A stretch of DNA of 64,000 nucleotides from Thermoguttaceae bacterium (GTDB lineage: Bacteria > Planctomycetota > Planctomycetia > Pirellulales > Thermoguttaceae): positions 33,773 through 97,772 of the forward strand of contig JAFRXD010000043.1 in the NCBI GenBank assembly GCA_017441605.1. Direction: 5' to 3'. The stretch's first letter is position 1. Every line of letters begins with the position of its first letter. The notes beneath the pieces are model-generated. The model did no database searches. It had not been told where the DNA came from and was given only the letters and a program-made list of their open reading frames with translations. The translations under genes were made by a program, and so were the position numbers. This document shows positions 35,360 to 44,064 of this stretch, piece after piece.

Positions 35360-36655
35360 ATGGAACTCCTCGATCCTTTCGTCGTTCGGACGCTGCCCGA
35401 TTTGACCCCCGAGGAATACGTCGCCCGATTCCGAGAACCGGACTTCGGGCGAAACCTCGACCCCCGATCTCTTTCCCGAACTCTCTTCGAGACTCGAGAA
35501 AACGGGGCCCCGGTCGTTCCCGAAATCGAGCTCCCGAACCCGAAACTCGTCGGAATCGCGGGGGCGGGGCTTATGGGAATCTCCATCGCCGCCGCGTTCG
35601 TCGAGGCGGGAATTCCCGTCGTCTGTCGAGACCCGGTTCCGGAGGCGCTGAAGTCCGCCCCCGAAAGACTCGAGCGCGAACTCGCGGCGAGACGAGCCTT
35701 CAGAGGCGAACCCGATTCTTCCGCCGACGTTTCGCGCGCGCGAGAGCTTTTCAACGCGACCTCCGAACTTCGCGATTTGGCGAGCGCGGAGGTCGTCGTC
35801 GAGACGATTCCCGAAAAAATCAAACTCAAAGCGAAATTCTATCGCGAGCTCGCGGCGCTCGCCCCCTCTCCCCTTTTAACCCTGACCAACTCCTCGTCCC
35901 TGCGAGTCTCCGAGCTCGCCGAGGCGCTCTCCCCCGAACCCAACGCGCCGATTTCCCGCGCTCGGTTCTGCGCTTTTCATTTCTTTCACCCCGTCGCGCG
36001 CCGTCCCCTAGTCGAAGTCGCCCCCGGCGCCGAGACCTCCTCGGAAACCCTGGCGCGCGCCGCCGCTCTCGCTCGACGAATCGGCTCGACCCCGATCGTC
36101 GTCGGCGACGGTCCCGGCCTGCTCGTCAATCGCTTGCTGCAGGCGGAGTTGAATCGCGCCTTGAAAGCCCTCGACGAGGGCGCGCCCGCCGCGAGAATTG
36201 AAAGCGTTTTCTCCCGGCTCGGATTCGAGGCCCCGCCGCTGCGCGTTATCGACGAAATCGGGTGCGACGTCGCCCTGCGCTCCGGTTGGTCCTTTCTCAA
36301 AGCGTTCCCCGAGCGAACCCACGTCTCCGAGAAACTCGCCGAACTCGTTCGCGAAGGGCGCCTCGGGCGCAAGACTGGACGAGGCTTCTATCGCCACGCC
36401 TCCCCCGTCCCGTGGGCGAGCGGGTCGTTCCTCGACGACGAGTTCTCCGCCAATTTCGCCCCCGACCCCAAAGCCGACGCCGACCTCGCGCGCTCCGTCT
36501 TCGCCGCCCTGCTCGACGAGGCGAAACGCGTCCTCGACGAGGGAATCGCGCGAACCTATCGCGAAATCGACGCCGCCTTGGTTCTCGCCCTCGGCTTCCC
36601 TCGTCAATTGGGCGGAATCTGCTACCGAGCCCTCGCCGTCGGCGAGCTCCCTTAG
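35360..36655 (+). CDS. 3-hydroxyacyl-CoA dehydrogenase family protein
   Basis: This 431-aa protein has an N-terminal extension of about 60 residues (VRTLPDLTPEEYVARFREPDF), then an NAD-binding Rossmann loop (LVGIAGAGLMGISIAAAFVEAG). ASAEVVVETIPEKIKLKAKFY, TNSSSLRVSELA and CAFHFFHPVARRPLVEVAP match the active-site region of 3-hydroxyacyl-CoA dehydrogenases, with the His in FHFFHP. GPGLLVNRLL and GRKTGRGFYRH are in the dimerisation domain. It oxidises a 3-hydroxyacyl-CoA to the 3-ketoacyl form. The enoyl-CoA hydratase domain of FadB is absent. No ribosome-binding site is obvious. It follows the ligase gene closely, so both may serve one CoA-ester pathway. Confidence 0.9.
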   Translation: MELLDPFVVRTLPDLTPEEYVARFREPDFGRNLDPRSLSRTLFETRENGAPVVPEIELPNPKLVGIAGAGLMGISIAAAFVEAGIPVVCRDPVPEALKSAPERLERELAARRAFRGEPDSSADVSRARELFNATSELRDLASAEVVVETIPEKIKLKAKFYRELAALAPSPLLTLTNSSSLRVSELAEALSPEPNAPISRARFCAFHFFHPVARRPLVEVAPGAETSSETLARAAALARRIGSTPIVVGDGPGLLVNRLLQAELNRALKALDEGAPAARIESVFSRLGFEAPPLRVIDEIGCDVALRSGWSFLKAFPERTHVSEKLAELVREGRLGRKTGRGFYRHASPVPWASGSFLDDEFSANFAPDPKADADLARSVFAALLDEAKRVLDEGIARTYREIDAALVLALGFPRQLGGICYRALAVGELP

Positions 36656-36902
36656 CCAAACTTTTCTCAAAAAGTCGCGCCGCGTCGCCGCCGTAATTCA
36701 TCGAGCGCCGAAAACACTTCGGCCGTTCTTGGCAATTTTTTTGAATAAAATTCCCGATTTCGCTTCTAAAACCACGATTCGGCGCTATTATTACGCTAGA
36801 TTAGAATTCAACGAGGATTCTGAAGATATTTTCTAGCGATTTTAGACGCCCGGCGCTCGAAACGTCGAGTCGTCTAGGCGCGATCGATTTGGGAGCGCGG
36901 CG

Positions 36903-38204
36903 ATGACCGTCGAAACGTCGTACCGAGCCACCGCCGCGCAACTCGCGCTCCGGCGCCTGATCGCCGACAAGACGCGCGTTTTGGCGTACGGGGGCTCTCG
37001 CTCCGGCAAGACGTTCGAGTTTTGTCGGACAATGATCGCGATCGGACTTCGGTACGGAGGTCGGAGCGCGCTTTTTCGTCGCTATTTCAGTTCGGCGAAG
37101 AACTCGGCGTTCAACGACACCTTTCCTAAGGCGCTCGAGCTCGCGTTTCCGGGGCTGGAATATCGCCGCAATCTCAACGAGACGCGGATCTGGCTGCCCC
37201 ATAACGGGGCGGAGTTCTGGTTCGTGGGGCTCGACGACCGTCGTCGCGCGGAGAAAATCCTAGGGCTCGAATTCTCGACCGTCTACTTCAACGAGTGCTC
37301 GGAAATCTCGTTCGAGTCGGTCGAGCTCGCCCTGACGCGCCTCGCGGAGTTGCGAACCGACGAAAACGGGAAGCTCCTCCGCAATCGCGCCTTTTTCGAC
37401 TGCAATCCCTCGGGCAAATCGCATTGGACCTATCGAATGTTTATCGAAAAACTCGATCCGAGAACCAATCTGCCCCTCCCGGATCCGGAAAACTACGGCG
37501 CGATGCAAATTAATCCCGTCGACAACGTCGAGAACCTGCCCAAAGGGTATATTGAATCGACCCTCGGCGGCGGGTCCGAGCAAATGAAGCGCCGCTTCTT
37601 GCTCGGCGAGTTCGCGAACGACGCCCCCGACGCGCTATGGAAACAAAGCGTTATCGACGCCAATCGGCGCTTCGATCCCCCCAACGACCTCGATCGCGTC
37701 GTCGTCGCCGTCGACCCCGCCATGACCGGCGGTCCGGACTCCGACCTGACCGGGATCGTCGTCGTCGGAAAGAGGCGAGAGCTCGACGGGCGCGACCATT
37801 TTTACGTCCTCGACGATCGCTCCCTGCGCGCCGAGCCGCCTCGATGGGCGAGCGAGATCGCCGAGGCGTTTCGCTATTGGGACGCCGATCGCGTCGTCGT
37901 CGAGGTCAATCAGGGAGGCGATCTCGTCGCCGGAGCGATCCGGCAAATCGACCCCAACTTGCCGATCTCGACCGTCCGCGCGACGCGAGGAAAAGTCGTT
38001 CGCGCCGAGCCGATCGTCGTCCCCTACGAGCGAGGGCGCGCCCATCACGTCGGGGTCTTTCGGGAGTTGGAGGACCAAATGACGAGCTTCGTCCAAGGAG
38101 CGCGCGTCGGACAAGGGGACGACCGCGTCGACGCCCTCGTCTGGGCGATTACTTTCCTCTCGGATCGCGAGGGGAGTTGCGACGGAGGGTTCGTTACCTT
38201 TTGA
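36903..38204 (+). CDS. Phage terminase large subunit (TerL)
   Basis: This 433-aa protein has the terminase ATPase motifs: Walker A YGGSRSGKT (residues 29-37), an RRYFSSAKNSAFNDTF adenine/arginine region, Walker B STVYFNECSE followed by the catalytic Glu, and a DCNPSGKSHWTYRMF coupling segment. The C-terminal RNase H-like nuclease begins VVVAVDPAMTGGPDSDLTGIV and continues with VVVEVNQGGDLVAG and DDRVDALVWAITFL, the usual acidic triad. Such enzymes package phage DNA into the capsid. A portal gene is not next to it: the following gene is a sigma factor. The structural genes lie 12 kb away, past the Cas13d locus. Confidence 0.92.
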   Translation: MTVETSYRATAAQLALRRLIADKTRVLAYGGSRSGKTFEFCRTMIAIGLRYGGRSALFRRYFSSAKNSAFNDTFPKALELAFPGLEYRRNLNETRIWLPHNGAEFWFVGLDDRRRAEKILGLEFSTVYFNECSEISFESVELALTRLAELRTDENGKLLRNRAFFDCNPSGKSHWTYRMFIEKLDPRTNLPLPDPENYGAMQINPVDNVENLPKGYIESTLGGGSEQMKRRFLLGEFANDAPDALWKQSVIDANRRFDPPNDLDRVVVAVDPAMTGGPDSDLTGIVVVGKRRELDGRDHFYVLDDRSLRAEPPRWASEIAEAFRYWDADRVVVEVNQGGDLVAGAIRQIDPNLPISTVRATRGKVVRAEPIVVPYERGRAHHVGVFRELEDQMTSFVQGARVGQGDDRVDALVWAITFLSDREGSCDGGFVTF

Positions 38205-38319
38205 CGTCGCGTTTTAGATAATTCGGCGCGCGAGGAAACGCGCTCGGAGCGGAACAATAGTTTAAGGACAAACGAGTTAACGAGAAGAGTTTCATTTCGG
38301 GGAAGAAGGAGCGAGCGCG

Positions 38320-38904
38320 ATGAAGGCGAGAGAGAAAGAAGGGTTTCAATTTATCAAGACGACGAGTCGAGACGTGGAGCGACACGTTCCGCTTCTGCGG
38401 CGAATCATTAAACTTTACGATTTCGGATCCGTTCTCGATTACGACGAGAAGTTCGCCGCCGGGCTCGTCGGAATCGCGATCGCCCTCGAGCGATACGACC
38501 CCAATAAAAATCCCTCCCTCGCCTGCTGGATCGCCTATCGCGTCAAGCGCGAAATTCAATCGGAAGCCCGAAAAAACCGGCTGCAATTGCGGTTCTATTC
38601 CCAGCCCCAAGACGAGGAGGAGCGCTTCGACGTCCCCGAGGAGCCGAAACCGACCGAGCGCGAGCTCCAAGAGCTCGACGACCAAAAAGCCGAAGACATC
38701 GAGCTCGTTCGCGAGATTATGCGAACTCTGCCCCAACGAGAGCGCGAAGTCCTCGTTAAAATCTATCTCGAAGGGAAAACCCAACGCGAAGTCGGTCAAG
38801 AGCTTGGATGCGCTCAGTCCTGGGTCAGTCGGATCGCCAAGTCCGCCGAGGCGAAAGTCCGAAGAGAATGCGCGCGCCGACGCGCGACCCAACGCGAAAA
38901 CTAA
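38320..38904 (+). CDS. RNA polymerase sigma-70 family factor
   Basis: This 194-aa protein has a region-2-like part (HVPLLRRIIKLYDFGSVLDYDEKFAAGLVGIAIALERYDPNKNPSLACWIAYRVKREIQSEARK) and a region 4 (REIMRTLPQREREVLVKIYLEGKTQREVGQELGCAQSWVSRIAKSAEAK) with a clear helix-turn-helix. The acidic linker between them is about 40 residues. Its size and layout are those of small phage-linked or ECF-like sigma factors, and its position 115 bp after the terminase suggests it directs late expression of the phage-type genes; that link is inference. A bidirectional hairpin follows. Confidence 0.88.
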   Translation: MKAREKEGFQFIKTTSRDVERHVPLLRRIIKLYDFGSVLDYDEKFAAGLVGIAIALERYDPNKNPSLACWIAYRVKREIQSEARKNRLQLRFYSQPQDEEERFDVPEEPKPTERELQELDDQKAEDIELVREIMRTLPQREREVLVKIYLEGKTQREVGQELGCAQSWVSRIAKSAEAKVRRECARRRATQREN

Positions 38905-38947
38905 AACCGTCCCCAATCGACCGCGACCAAGGCCGCCAAAAAACGAG

Positions 38948-38978
38948 AAAGCCGCTCTCGCCGAGCGGCTTTCTTTCT
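38948..38978. terminator. Terminator between the sigma gene and the LRR/FN3 surface gene
   Basis: AAAGCCGCTC (38948-38957) pairs with GAGCGGCTTT (38963-38972), followed by CTTTCT on the plus strand. It serves both converging genes. Confidence 0.85.
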
Positions 38979-39033
38979 ATCCGCGAACGACTTGCGCGCG
39001 AGTCTACTTAACGATCGACTCGGTCGGGACGTC

Positions 39034-42000
39034 CTAAAAACCTTCCAGTTCGTCGTCGAAGATCTCGTCGAGCGCGGACGCCGCGTCGAGAACCGCGCTC
39101 GAGACCGGCTCTCCCTTGGTCGTCGCGGTAAGCTCGACCCAAGCGGAGTCCGCGAAACCGGTTCCCGTCGCTTTTAGGCGAAGATAATAGGTCTCGCCGG
39201 AGGGAAGCCCGGAAATCGTCTTCGCGCCGACCGACGCGTAGCTCTTCGTCGTTTTCGTCGCGAACGTCGGATCCGTCGAGAATTCTAGAACGTACTTCGT
39301 CGCGTCCGCGACCCCGGCGAACTTGACCACGATCGCCGACTTGGTCGTCGAGGAGCCCAAAATCGCGGGGGCGGCCAGTTGCGACAACGGGGCCAAGGTC
39401 TCTTGGAAAACCGGTTCCGACCAAGGCGAATCGGCGCGGGTCGCGTCTCCCAGCGCCTTGACGCGGAAGGAGTAAGTCGAGCTCGGGTCCAAGCCGGAGA
39501 TCGTCTTCGTTCCCGACGAGGGGAATTGAACCGCGACCGCGTCGGAGAAATCGCCGAGCTTCGAGCTCTCGACGACGTATCCCGCCGCGTTCGCGACCTT
39601 TGCGAACGAAACGTCGACCGAGACGTCGCTCGCGCTCGCGACCGTCAGCGTCGGTTGGGCAAGCCCTCCGACCGCCAAAACGATTCGCGACCAATCGGAC
39701 TCGACGCCCGGGGTTCCAACCGCTTTGACCCGAACGCAATAGATCGAGCCGAACTCCAAGTTCGAGATCGTCTTCGCGCCGGTCGTCTTATAGGTTCTGC
39801 GCGTCGCGTCGGAGAAATCGGCGCTCTCCCCGTATTCCAGAACGTAAGAGGTCGCCCCTTCGACCGGGTTAATCTTAACGACCATCGCCGACTTCGTAAC
39901 CGACCCGGCGATTTGGGGCGCGTCAAGTTCCAGAAGCGGGGCCTCCGTCTCGACCGAAAGCGCGGCGGACCAAAGAGAGTCGACGCGATTCGCCCCGTCT
40001 CCGCGCGCGATCGCTCGGAAGTAATAGACCGAGCTCGGCTCGAGCCCCGAAATCGTTTTCGTTCCGTAACTCGGGTAATTAACGATCGTCGAATTGGCGA
40101 AATCCTCGCTCGTCGAGTATTCGATCGCGTAACCGATCGCCTTGTCGACGTTGGAAATGGAGAGGGAGACGCTGGCGCTCGCGGCGCCGACTTCCCTCAA
40201 AACGGGAGTCGCGACCGCCCCGACCGTTACGATCGTCTCCGTCCAGGGCGAGTCGTCGCGAGAATCGGCGGTCGCCTTGACGCGGACGTAAAGGGTCGAT
40301 CCGAACTCCAATCCGGAAATAGTCTTAACGCCGCTCGACGCGTAGGTTTTCGTCTTCGCGTTGGAAAAGTCGGAATTGGGGGAGTATTCCAGAACGTAGT
40401 TGGTCGCCCCGGCAACGGGAGAAATCTTAACGACCATCGCGGTTTTGGTCGCGGAAGCGGAGAGGCCGGGGGCGTCGAGGGTTCGCGCTCGGGTAATCGT
40501 CGTCTCGCCCAATAGACGATTATTGTAGAAATAGGAGACGGCGATCGGGTCGCTCGCTTCGACGGGGACGGTAATCGGAATCAAGCGCTCGTAGTGAGTC
40601 CAATCGCGGATCTCGTTCCCGACCGCCAACTCGTTTCCGTTCGCGTCGATCGCCCTAAGGGCGTCCCATCGGAAGATGTTTTTGCGCGCTCGGAAATTGA
40701 ACGGGGCGTCGGTTCCGATCGTCAAATTTTGGAGCGTGTAATCGACCGCCAACTCGAGGTTCGGAGCGCAGCGCGAAACGTCGAGCTCTTGGATTCCCGC
40801 GCCCGCGAGGTAGAGAGAGACGAGACTCGAGCAAGCCGAAAGATCGAGGGACGTTAGGGCCGAGTCCGCCCCGCAATCGAGCGATCGGAGCGCCAAGGAG
40901 TTCGAGAGATTCAGGGAGGCGAGGCTCGAATTGTAATAGAGGTTCGCGACGCGAAGATTCGGGCAGGGCGACAAATCGAGCGTCGTTATCCGGTTGCCTC
41001 GGCAGTCGAGCGAGGTCAAAGCGCCGAGTCCGGAAAGATCGAGCTCCGATAAGGCGACGTATTGGCAAATCAACGACCGCAACTCGGCGCAATTCGCTAA
41101 GTTGAGTCGAGTTATGGCGTTGTTTCCGCAGTTCAGCTCTTGCAACTTGGGGCAAGGGGTCAGATCGAGCTCGGTCAGCCCGGTCGAATCGCACGAAAGG
41201 TAGACGAGATTCCCGAGATCGGACGCGTCGAGCTCCGTTAGCGAAACGCAGAAAGAGCAATAAAGCGCTCTCAGGCTCGAGCAGCCGGTTAGGTCGAGGG
41301 AGGCGACGCTCGTTTGATCGCAGGAGAGGATCTCCAGGTTCGAGAGCCCGGCGACCCCGATCGTTTCGAGCGCTTCGAAATAAGGGCCGCAGTAAAGGTA
41401 TCGCAGATTCGCGCAACCGGAGACGTCCAATTTCTTTAGGGATTGGAAGTGCGGAACGGTCGGCGCCTCCTCTTCGGCTTGACTTTCCCACCAATCGTCG
41501 GGGGCGAGGTTTTGCAGGTCGAGTTCCGTTAAGGCGGGATCCGCGAGGGTTAGCTCGACTAGGGCGCCTCGCTCGTCCCAGACGAGATTGTCGGCGTCGC
41601 TCGCCGAAACGCCCAATCGTTCGAGCGCTTGGACGTCCCAGGGATTGTAAGCCCCGAGAATTTCCGTTTGCCCGAGGATTTCCTCGTATTTGAAGTGAGT
41701 CGCGGTCAACCGCTCGCCCGCGCCGACGGAAAGGGGATGGCGCGCCGAGGGGCTACCGGACCAGATCAAATCGCCGTTCTCCGCGCGAACCTCCATCGAA
41801 AGGGGAGGAAAGAACGTCGAGCTCTCAAAGGTAATTTCCAAACCGGGGCGCATATAGAGCCGCTCGAGCGTTTCGTTGAAGCTGATTCGCTCGAAATAGT
41901 CGCAGCCGTAAATATTGACTTCCTCGATCGGGGAATCGTTGAGAAAGAGCGCGCGCAAATTATGGCAGTTCGAAAGGTCGAGACTCTCGATTCCCGTTTC

Positions 42001-42573
42001 CCCGCAGTACAATCTTTCGAGATAAGGACAATCGGAAAGGTCGAGCGCGCGCAATTCCCCGTCGTCGAAACAGTCGATTTCCGTCAAACTGACGCAACCG
42101 GAAAGGGTCAACTCGCGCAAGTTCCAATCGGAACTGCAATCGAGGGTCGTCAGACTCTCGCAACCGGTCAAATCGAGTTTTTCCAAGGAATGGGCGTGCA
42201 TAAGGCTAATCGTCTCGATCAACGGATCCGAGAGCGTCAGTTCGATCAGATTGCCCGTTTCGTTCCAGACGACGCCCTCGCTCTCGGCGGTCAGTCCGAG
42301 GGCCTCGATTTGCGCCAAGTCGCCGGCGTCGTAGGTTCCGAGCGTCGCGAGCGGGATCGCTCCAAGTTCCGACTCGACCGGGGCGCTCGCCGCGACCGGA
42401 ACCGCGACCTCGGCGACCGGCGAAAGGGGCGTCGCGCTCAAAAGACGCCGATCTTCGAGCGATTCCAGTCGGAGCTTGCGATCCGAGCTCGTTCGACTCG
42501 ATTTGCGAGACTCGCGAGAAAAAGAACCGAAAAGATGAAAAATGCCGAAAAGGTCGTTGCGTTCGACTTTCAA
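39034..42573 (-). CDS. Large exported LRR/fibronectin-III surface protein
   Basis: The likely start is the TTG at 42573, with GAGGGAG seven bases upstream and no ATG nearby; 1179 aa. The N-terminus carries KLRLESLEDRRLLSA, the planctomycete LExRxLLS-type sorting segment. Then come two blocks of Cys-containing LRRs, each opened by the DLAQIEALGLTAESEGVVW or DVQALERLGVSASDADNLVW module. At least five FN3 repeats follow (AKTISGLEFGS..YVRVKA pattern), ending in an acidic tail. The same opening module starts the two cytosolic LRR proteins at 2.4-6.4 kb, and its FN3 end matches the remnant at 6465-7025. It probably binds ligands at the cell surface. Confidence 0.85.
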   Translation of the reverse strand: MKVERNDLFGIFHLFGSFSRESRKSSRTSSDRKLRLESLEDRRLLSATPLSPVAEVAVPVAASAPVESELGAIPLATLGTYDAGDLAQIEALGLTAESEGVVWNETGNLIELTLSDPLIETISLMHAHSLEKLDLTGCESLTTLDCSSDWNLRELTLSGCVSLTEIDCFDDGELRALDLSDCPYLERLYCGETGIESLDLSNCHNLRALFLNDSPIEEVNIYGCDYFERISFNETLERLYMRPGLEITFESSTFFPPLSMEVRAENGDLIWSGSPSARHPLSVGAGERLTATHFKYEEILGQTEILGAYNPWDVQALERLGVSASDADNLVWDERGALVELTLADPALTELDLQNLAPDDWWESQAEEEAPTVPHFQSLKKLDVSGCANLRYLYCGPYFEALETIGVAGLSNLEILSCDQTSVASLDLTGCSSLRALYCSFCVSLTELDASDLGNLVYLSCDSTGLTELDLTPCPKLQELNCGNNAITRLNLANCAELRSLICQYVALSELDLSGLGALTSLDCRGNRITTLDLSPCPNLRVANLYYNSSLASLNLSNSLALRSLDCGADSALTSLDLSACSSLVSLYLAGAGIQELDVSRCAPNLELAVDYTLQNLTIGTDAPFNFRARKNIFRWDALRAIDANGNELAVGNEIRDWTHYERLIPITVPVEASDPIAVSYFYNNRLLGETTITRARTLDAPGLSASATKTAMVVKISPVAGATNYVLEYSPNSDFSNAKTKTYASSGVKTISGLEFGSTLYVRVKATADSRDDSPWTETIVTVGAVATPVLREVGAASASVSLSISNVDKAIGYAIEYSTSEDFANSTIVNYPSYGTKTISGLEPSSVYYFRAIARGDGANRVDSLWSAALSVETEAPLLELDAPQIAGSVTKSAMVVKINPVEGATSYVLEYGESADFSDATRRTYKTTGAKTISNLEFGSIYCVRVKAVGTPGVESDWSRIVLAVGGLAQPTLTVASASDVSVDVSFAKVANAAGYVVESSKLGDFSDAVAVQFPSSGTKTISGLDPSSTYSFRVKALGDATRADSPWSEPVFQETLAPLSQLAAPAILGSSTTKSAIVVKFAGVADATKYVLEFSTDPTFATKTTKSYASVGAKTISGLPSGETYYLRLKATGTGFADSAWVELTATTKGEPVSSAVLDAASALDEIFDDELEGF

Positions 42574-43014
42574 AGTAAAACTCCCTCGTTGTTCGAGACA
42601 AGCGGCGATAAGCGCGCGAAGGAACCGATCGTCCCGCGCCGCTAACGGCAATTATTGTAGCGCCCTTCGCTCCCCGCGTCAACTCGTCGCGCACCCCGAC
42701 CGAGCCATTCCGCCGAAAAGATCCCATTGGGATTTGGCGCCGAACCGACAAAGCCAACCCCGCCCTCGGCGGGCGGCAAAACCAAAAAAATCGGGGTCGC
42801 CCCCTTCCCAATCGGTGGAATTGGGGTATACTACACACTGCCGTTTTTTAGACGCGGCGAAACGGAGTCGATTTGTCCGATCCCGCGCGCGCGGCGAACC
42901 GCTTCGCGTTGGGTCCGCCCGGAGGCGAGGGAATCGGCGTTTTATAAACATTTGTTCGGCGCGCCCGGCTCGAAATCGAGGCGTCGGCGCTTTGTCAGAC
43001 AGACGGAGAGAATC
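42574..43014. other. Intergenic region upstream of the small basic protein
   Basis: About 440 bp with no convincing long gene. A TATACT (42827-42832) with plus-strand orientation could be a -10 box for the small basic protein. The many overlapping open frames here are explained by high GC. Confidence 0.5.
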
Positions 43015-43104
43015 GTGGGAACGAAAAAAACTGGAAAAGGACGACGTAAGCTCGGTAGAAAAAAGAGACGAATGCGATCTAAGATTCGCCATCGAAAAGA
43101 CTGA
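43015..43104 (+). CDS. Small basic AURKAIP1/COX24-like protein (possible ribosomal protein)
   Basis: A 29-aa frame begins with GTG (GGAGAG five bases upstream): GTKKTGKGRRKLGRKKRRMR then SKIRHRKD. The very basic, K/R-dense sequence ending in RRMRSKIRHRK resembles the short AURKAIP1/COX24-domain proteins that many bacteria carry (mS38-like, decoding-site-associated). No motif beyond charge pattern and the RRMR..IRHRK end is visible. Such genes are usually missed for length. It lies between the surface-protein gene and the 78-aa protein. Confidence 0.5.
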   Translation: MGTKKTGKGRRKLGRKKRRMRSKIRHRKD

Positions 43105-43237
43105 TTTCGGCGCGTCGCGAGCGCCGAGCCGCGTTTCTATCGAGGGGGGCGCCTTTTCCCCCCGGTTTTCGAAGTCCCGCGCCTTTTGGCGGCGGGATTT
43201 TTTTTCGCCTCGTCGCGACCGCGACCAAGAAACAAAA

Positions 43238-43266
43238 AAGCCCGAACCGCGTTGGCTCGGGCTTTA
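43238..43266 (-). terminator. Terminator after the 78-aa protein gene
   Basis: AAAGCCCGA and TCGGGCTTT form a stem with T-runs on the minus strand (TTTTTTG). It lies about 65 bp after the stop at 43332. Confidence 0.8.
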
Positions 43267-43331
43267 ATATCGAATCGAGGAAACCGCCTTGGCGCTTTCC
43301 TTCGACCGCGCGACAAAATCGCGCTTTTGGC

Positions 43332-43568
43332 CTAGGCTTTCGGAGCGTTCTTCTGGAGGACGCCGGCTTCGACCAGCTTGTCGATCAGTTGCTGCATGCT
43401 TTGGAACATGGAGAGGAAGCCTTGGGGCGGCATAATCACGCGCTCGGACGGCTCCGGAGTGGGAGCGGCCCCGTCGGCGCCCGGTTGAAGCGTAACGAAG
43501 TCGAAGCGAACCATGTTGCCCGCGAAATGGATCTGACCAACGCCGTCGGCGTAGATTTCTTTTTTCAT
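43332..43568 (-). CDS. Conserved small hypothetical protein, 78 aa
   Basis: The protein reads MKKEIYADGVGQIHFAGNMV, RFDFVTLQPGADG, then PPQGFLSMFQSMQQLIDKLV and a short tail. The YADGVGQIHFAGNMVRFDFV opening followed by VIMPPQGFL...MQQLIDKLVEAGV is a pattern I recognise from small uncharacterised bacterial proteins, but I know no function. It is soluble with one predicted amphipathic helix at the end. A terminator follows; no clear ribosome-binding site precedes the ATG. Confidence 0.7.
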   Translation of the reverse strand: MKKEIYADGVGQIHFAGNMVRFDFVTLQPGADGAAPTPEPSERVIMPPQGFLSMFQSMQQLIDKLVEAGVLQKNAPKA

Positions 43569-44064
43569 CTGTGGAAAACCTTTGTCTTGGGTTTCGTGTT
43601 GCCGCGCGCCCCGTATCGACGCGCGAACTTACTTTTCGCTAGCGCTCGCGCCGCTAGGCGTCGCGTTCGACCGTCGCGCGAGCTATCGTAGATTATATTT
43701 TTTGCGACGATATGAAAAGACCAATTCGCCAAAATAATCGAAAAAAACAGAAAAAAGCGCGTTTTCAACAGAAATCGCGTTTTTAAATCGATCCGAATAT
43801 TCCCAAGCGCTCGGCGGCGCGAGGAACCGTTTTGGAGCCGAGATAAACCGAGAACTTCAAAAAAAACTTGACTTTTTTGGAAAAAATGGGGAAAATAATT
43901 GTCGAAAACAAACGGCGATCCTTAGTGGGGCGGAACGGAGAAGCAGCGTTCCCGCCGCCAAAAGGTCGCCCGGTCGGGGGGACCGGCGACCGCGGCGAAC
44001 CCGCCTCGCGCGGACAACAATAGTTGGCGTCGGAACGAGTCCGAAGCCTAGGAGAAAAAGAGCA
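43569..44064. other. Intergenic region with a weak promoter
   Basis: About 500 bp, AT-rich in the first half. A TTGACT (43868-43873) with GAAAAT 17 bp later (43891-43896) may serve the gene at 44065. A GC-rich hairpin-forming stretch lies at about 43945-43995 in the presumed leader. No gene was recognised. Confidence 0.4.
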
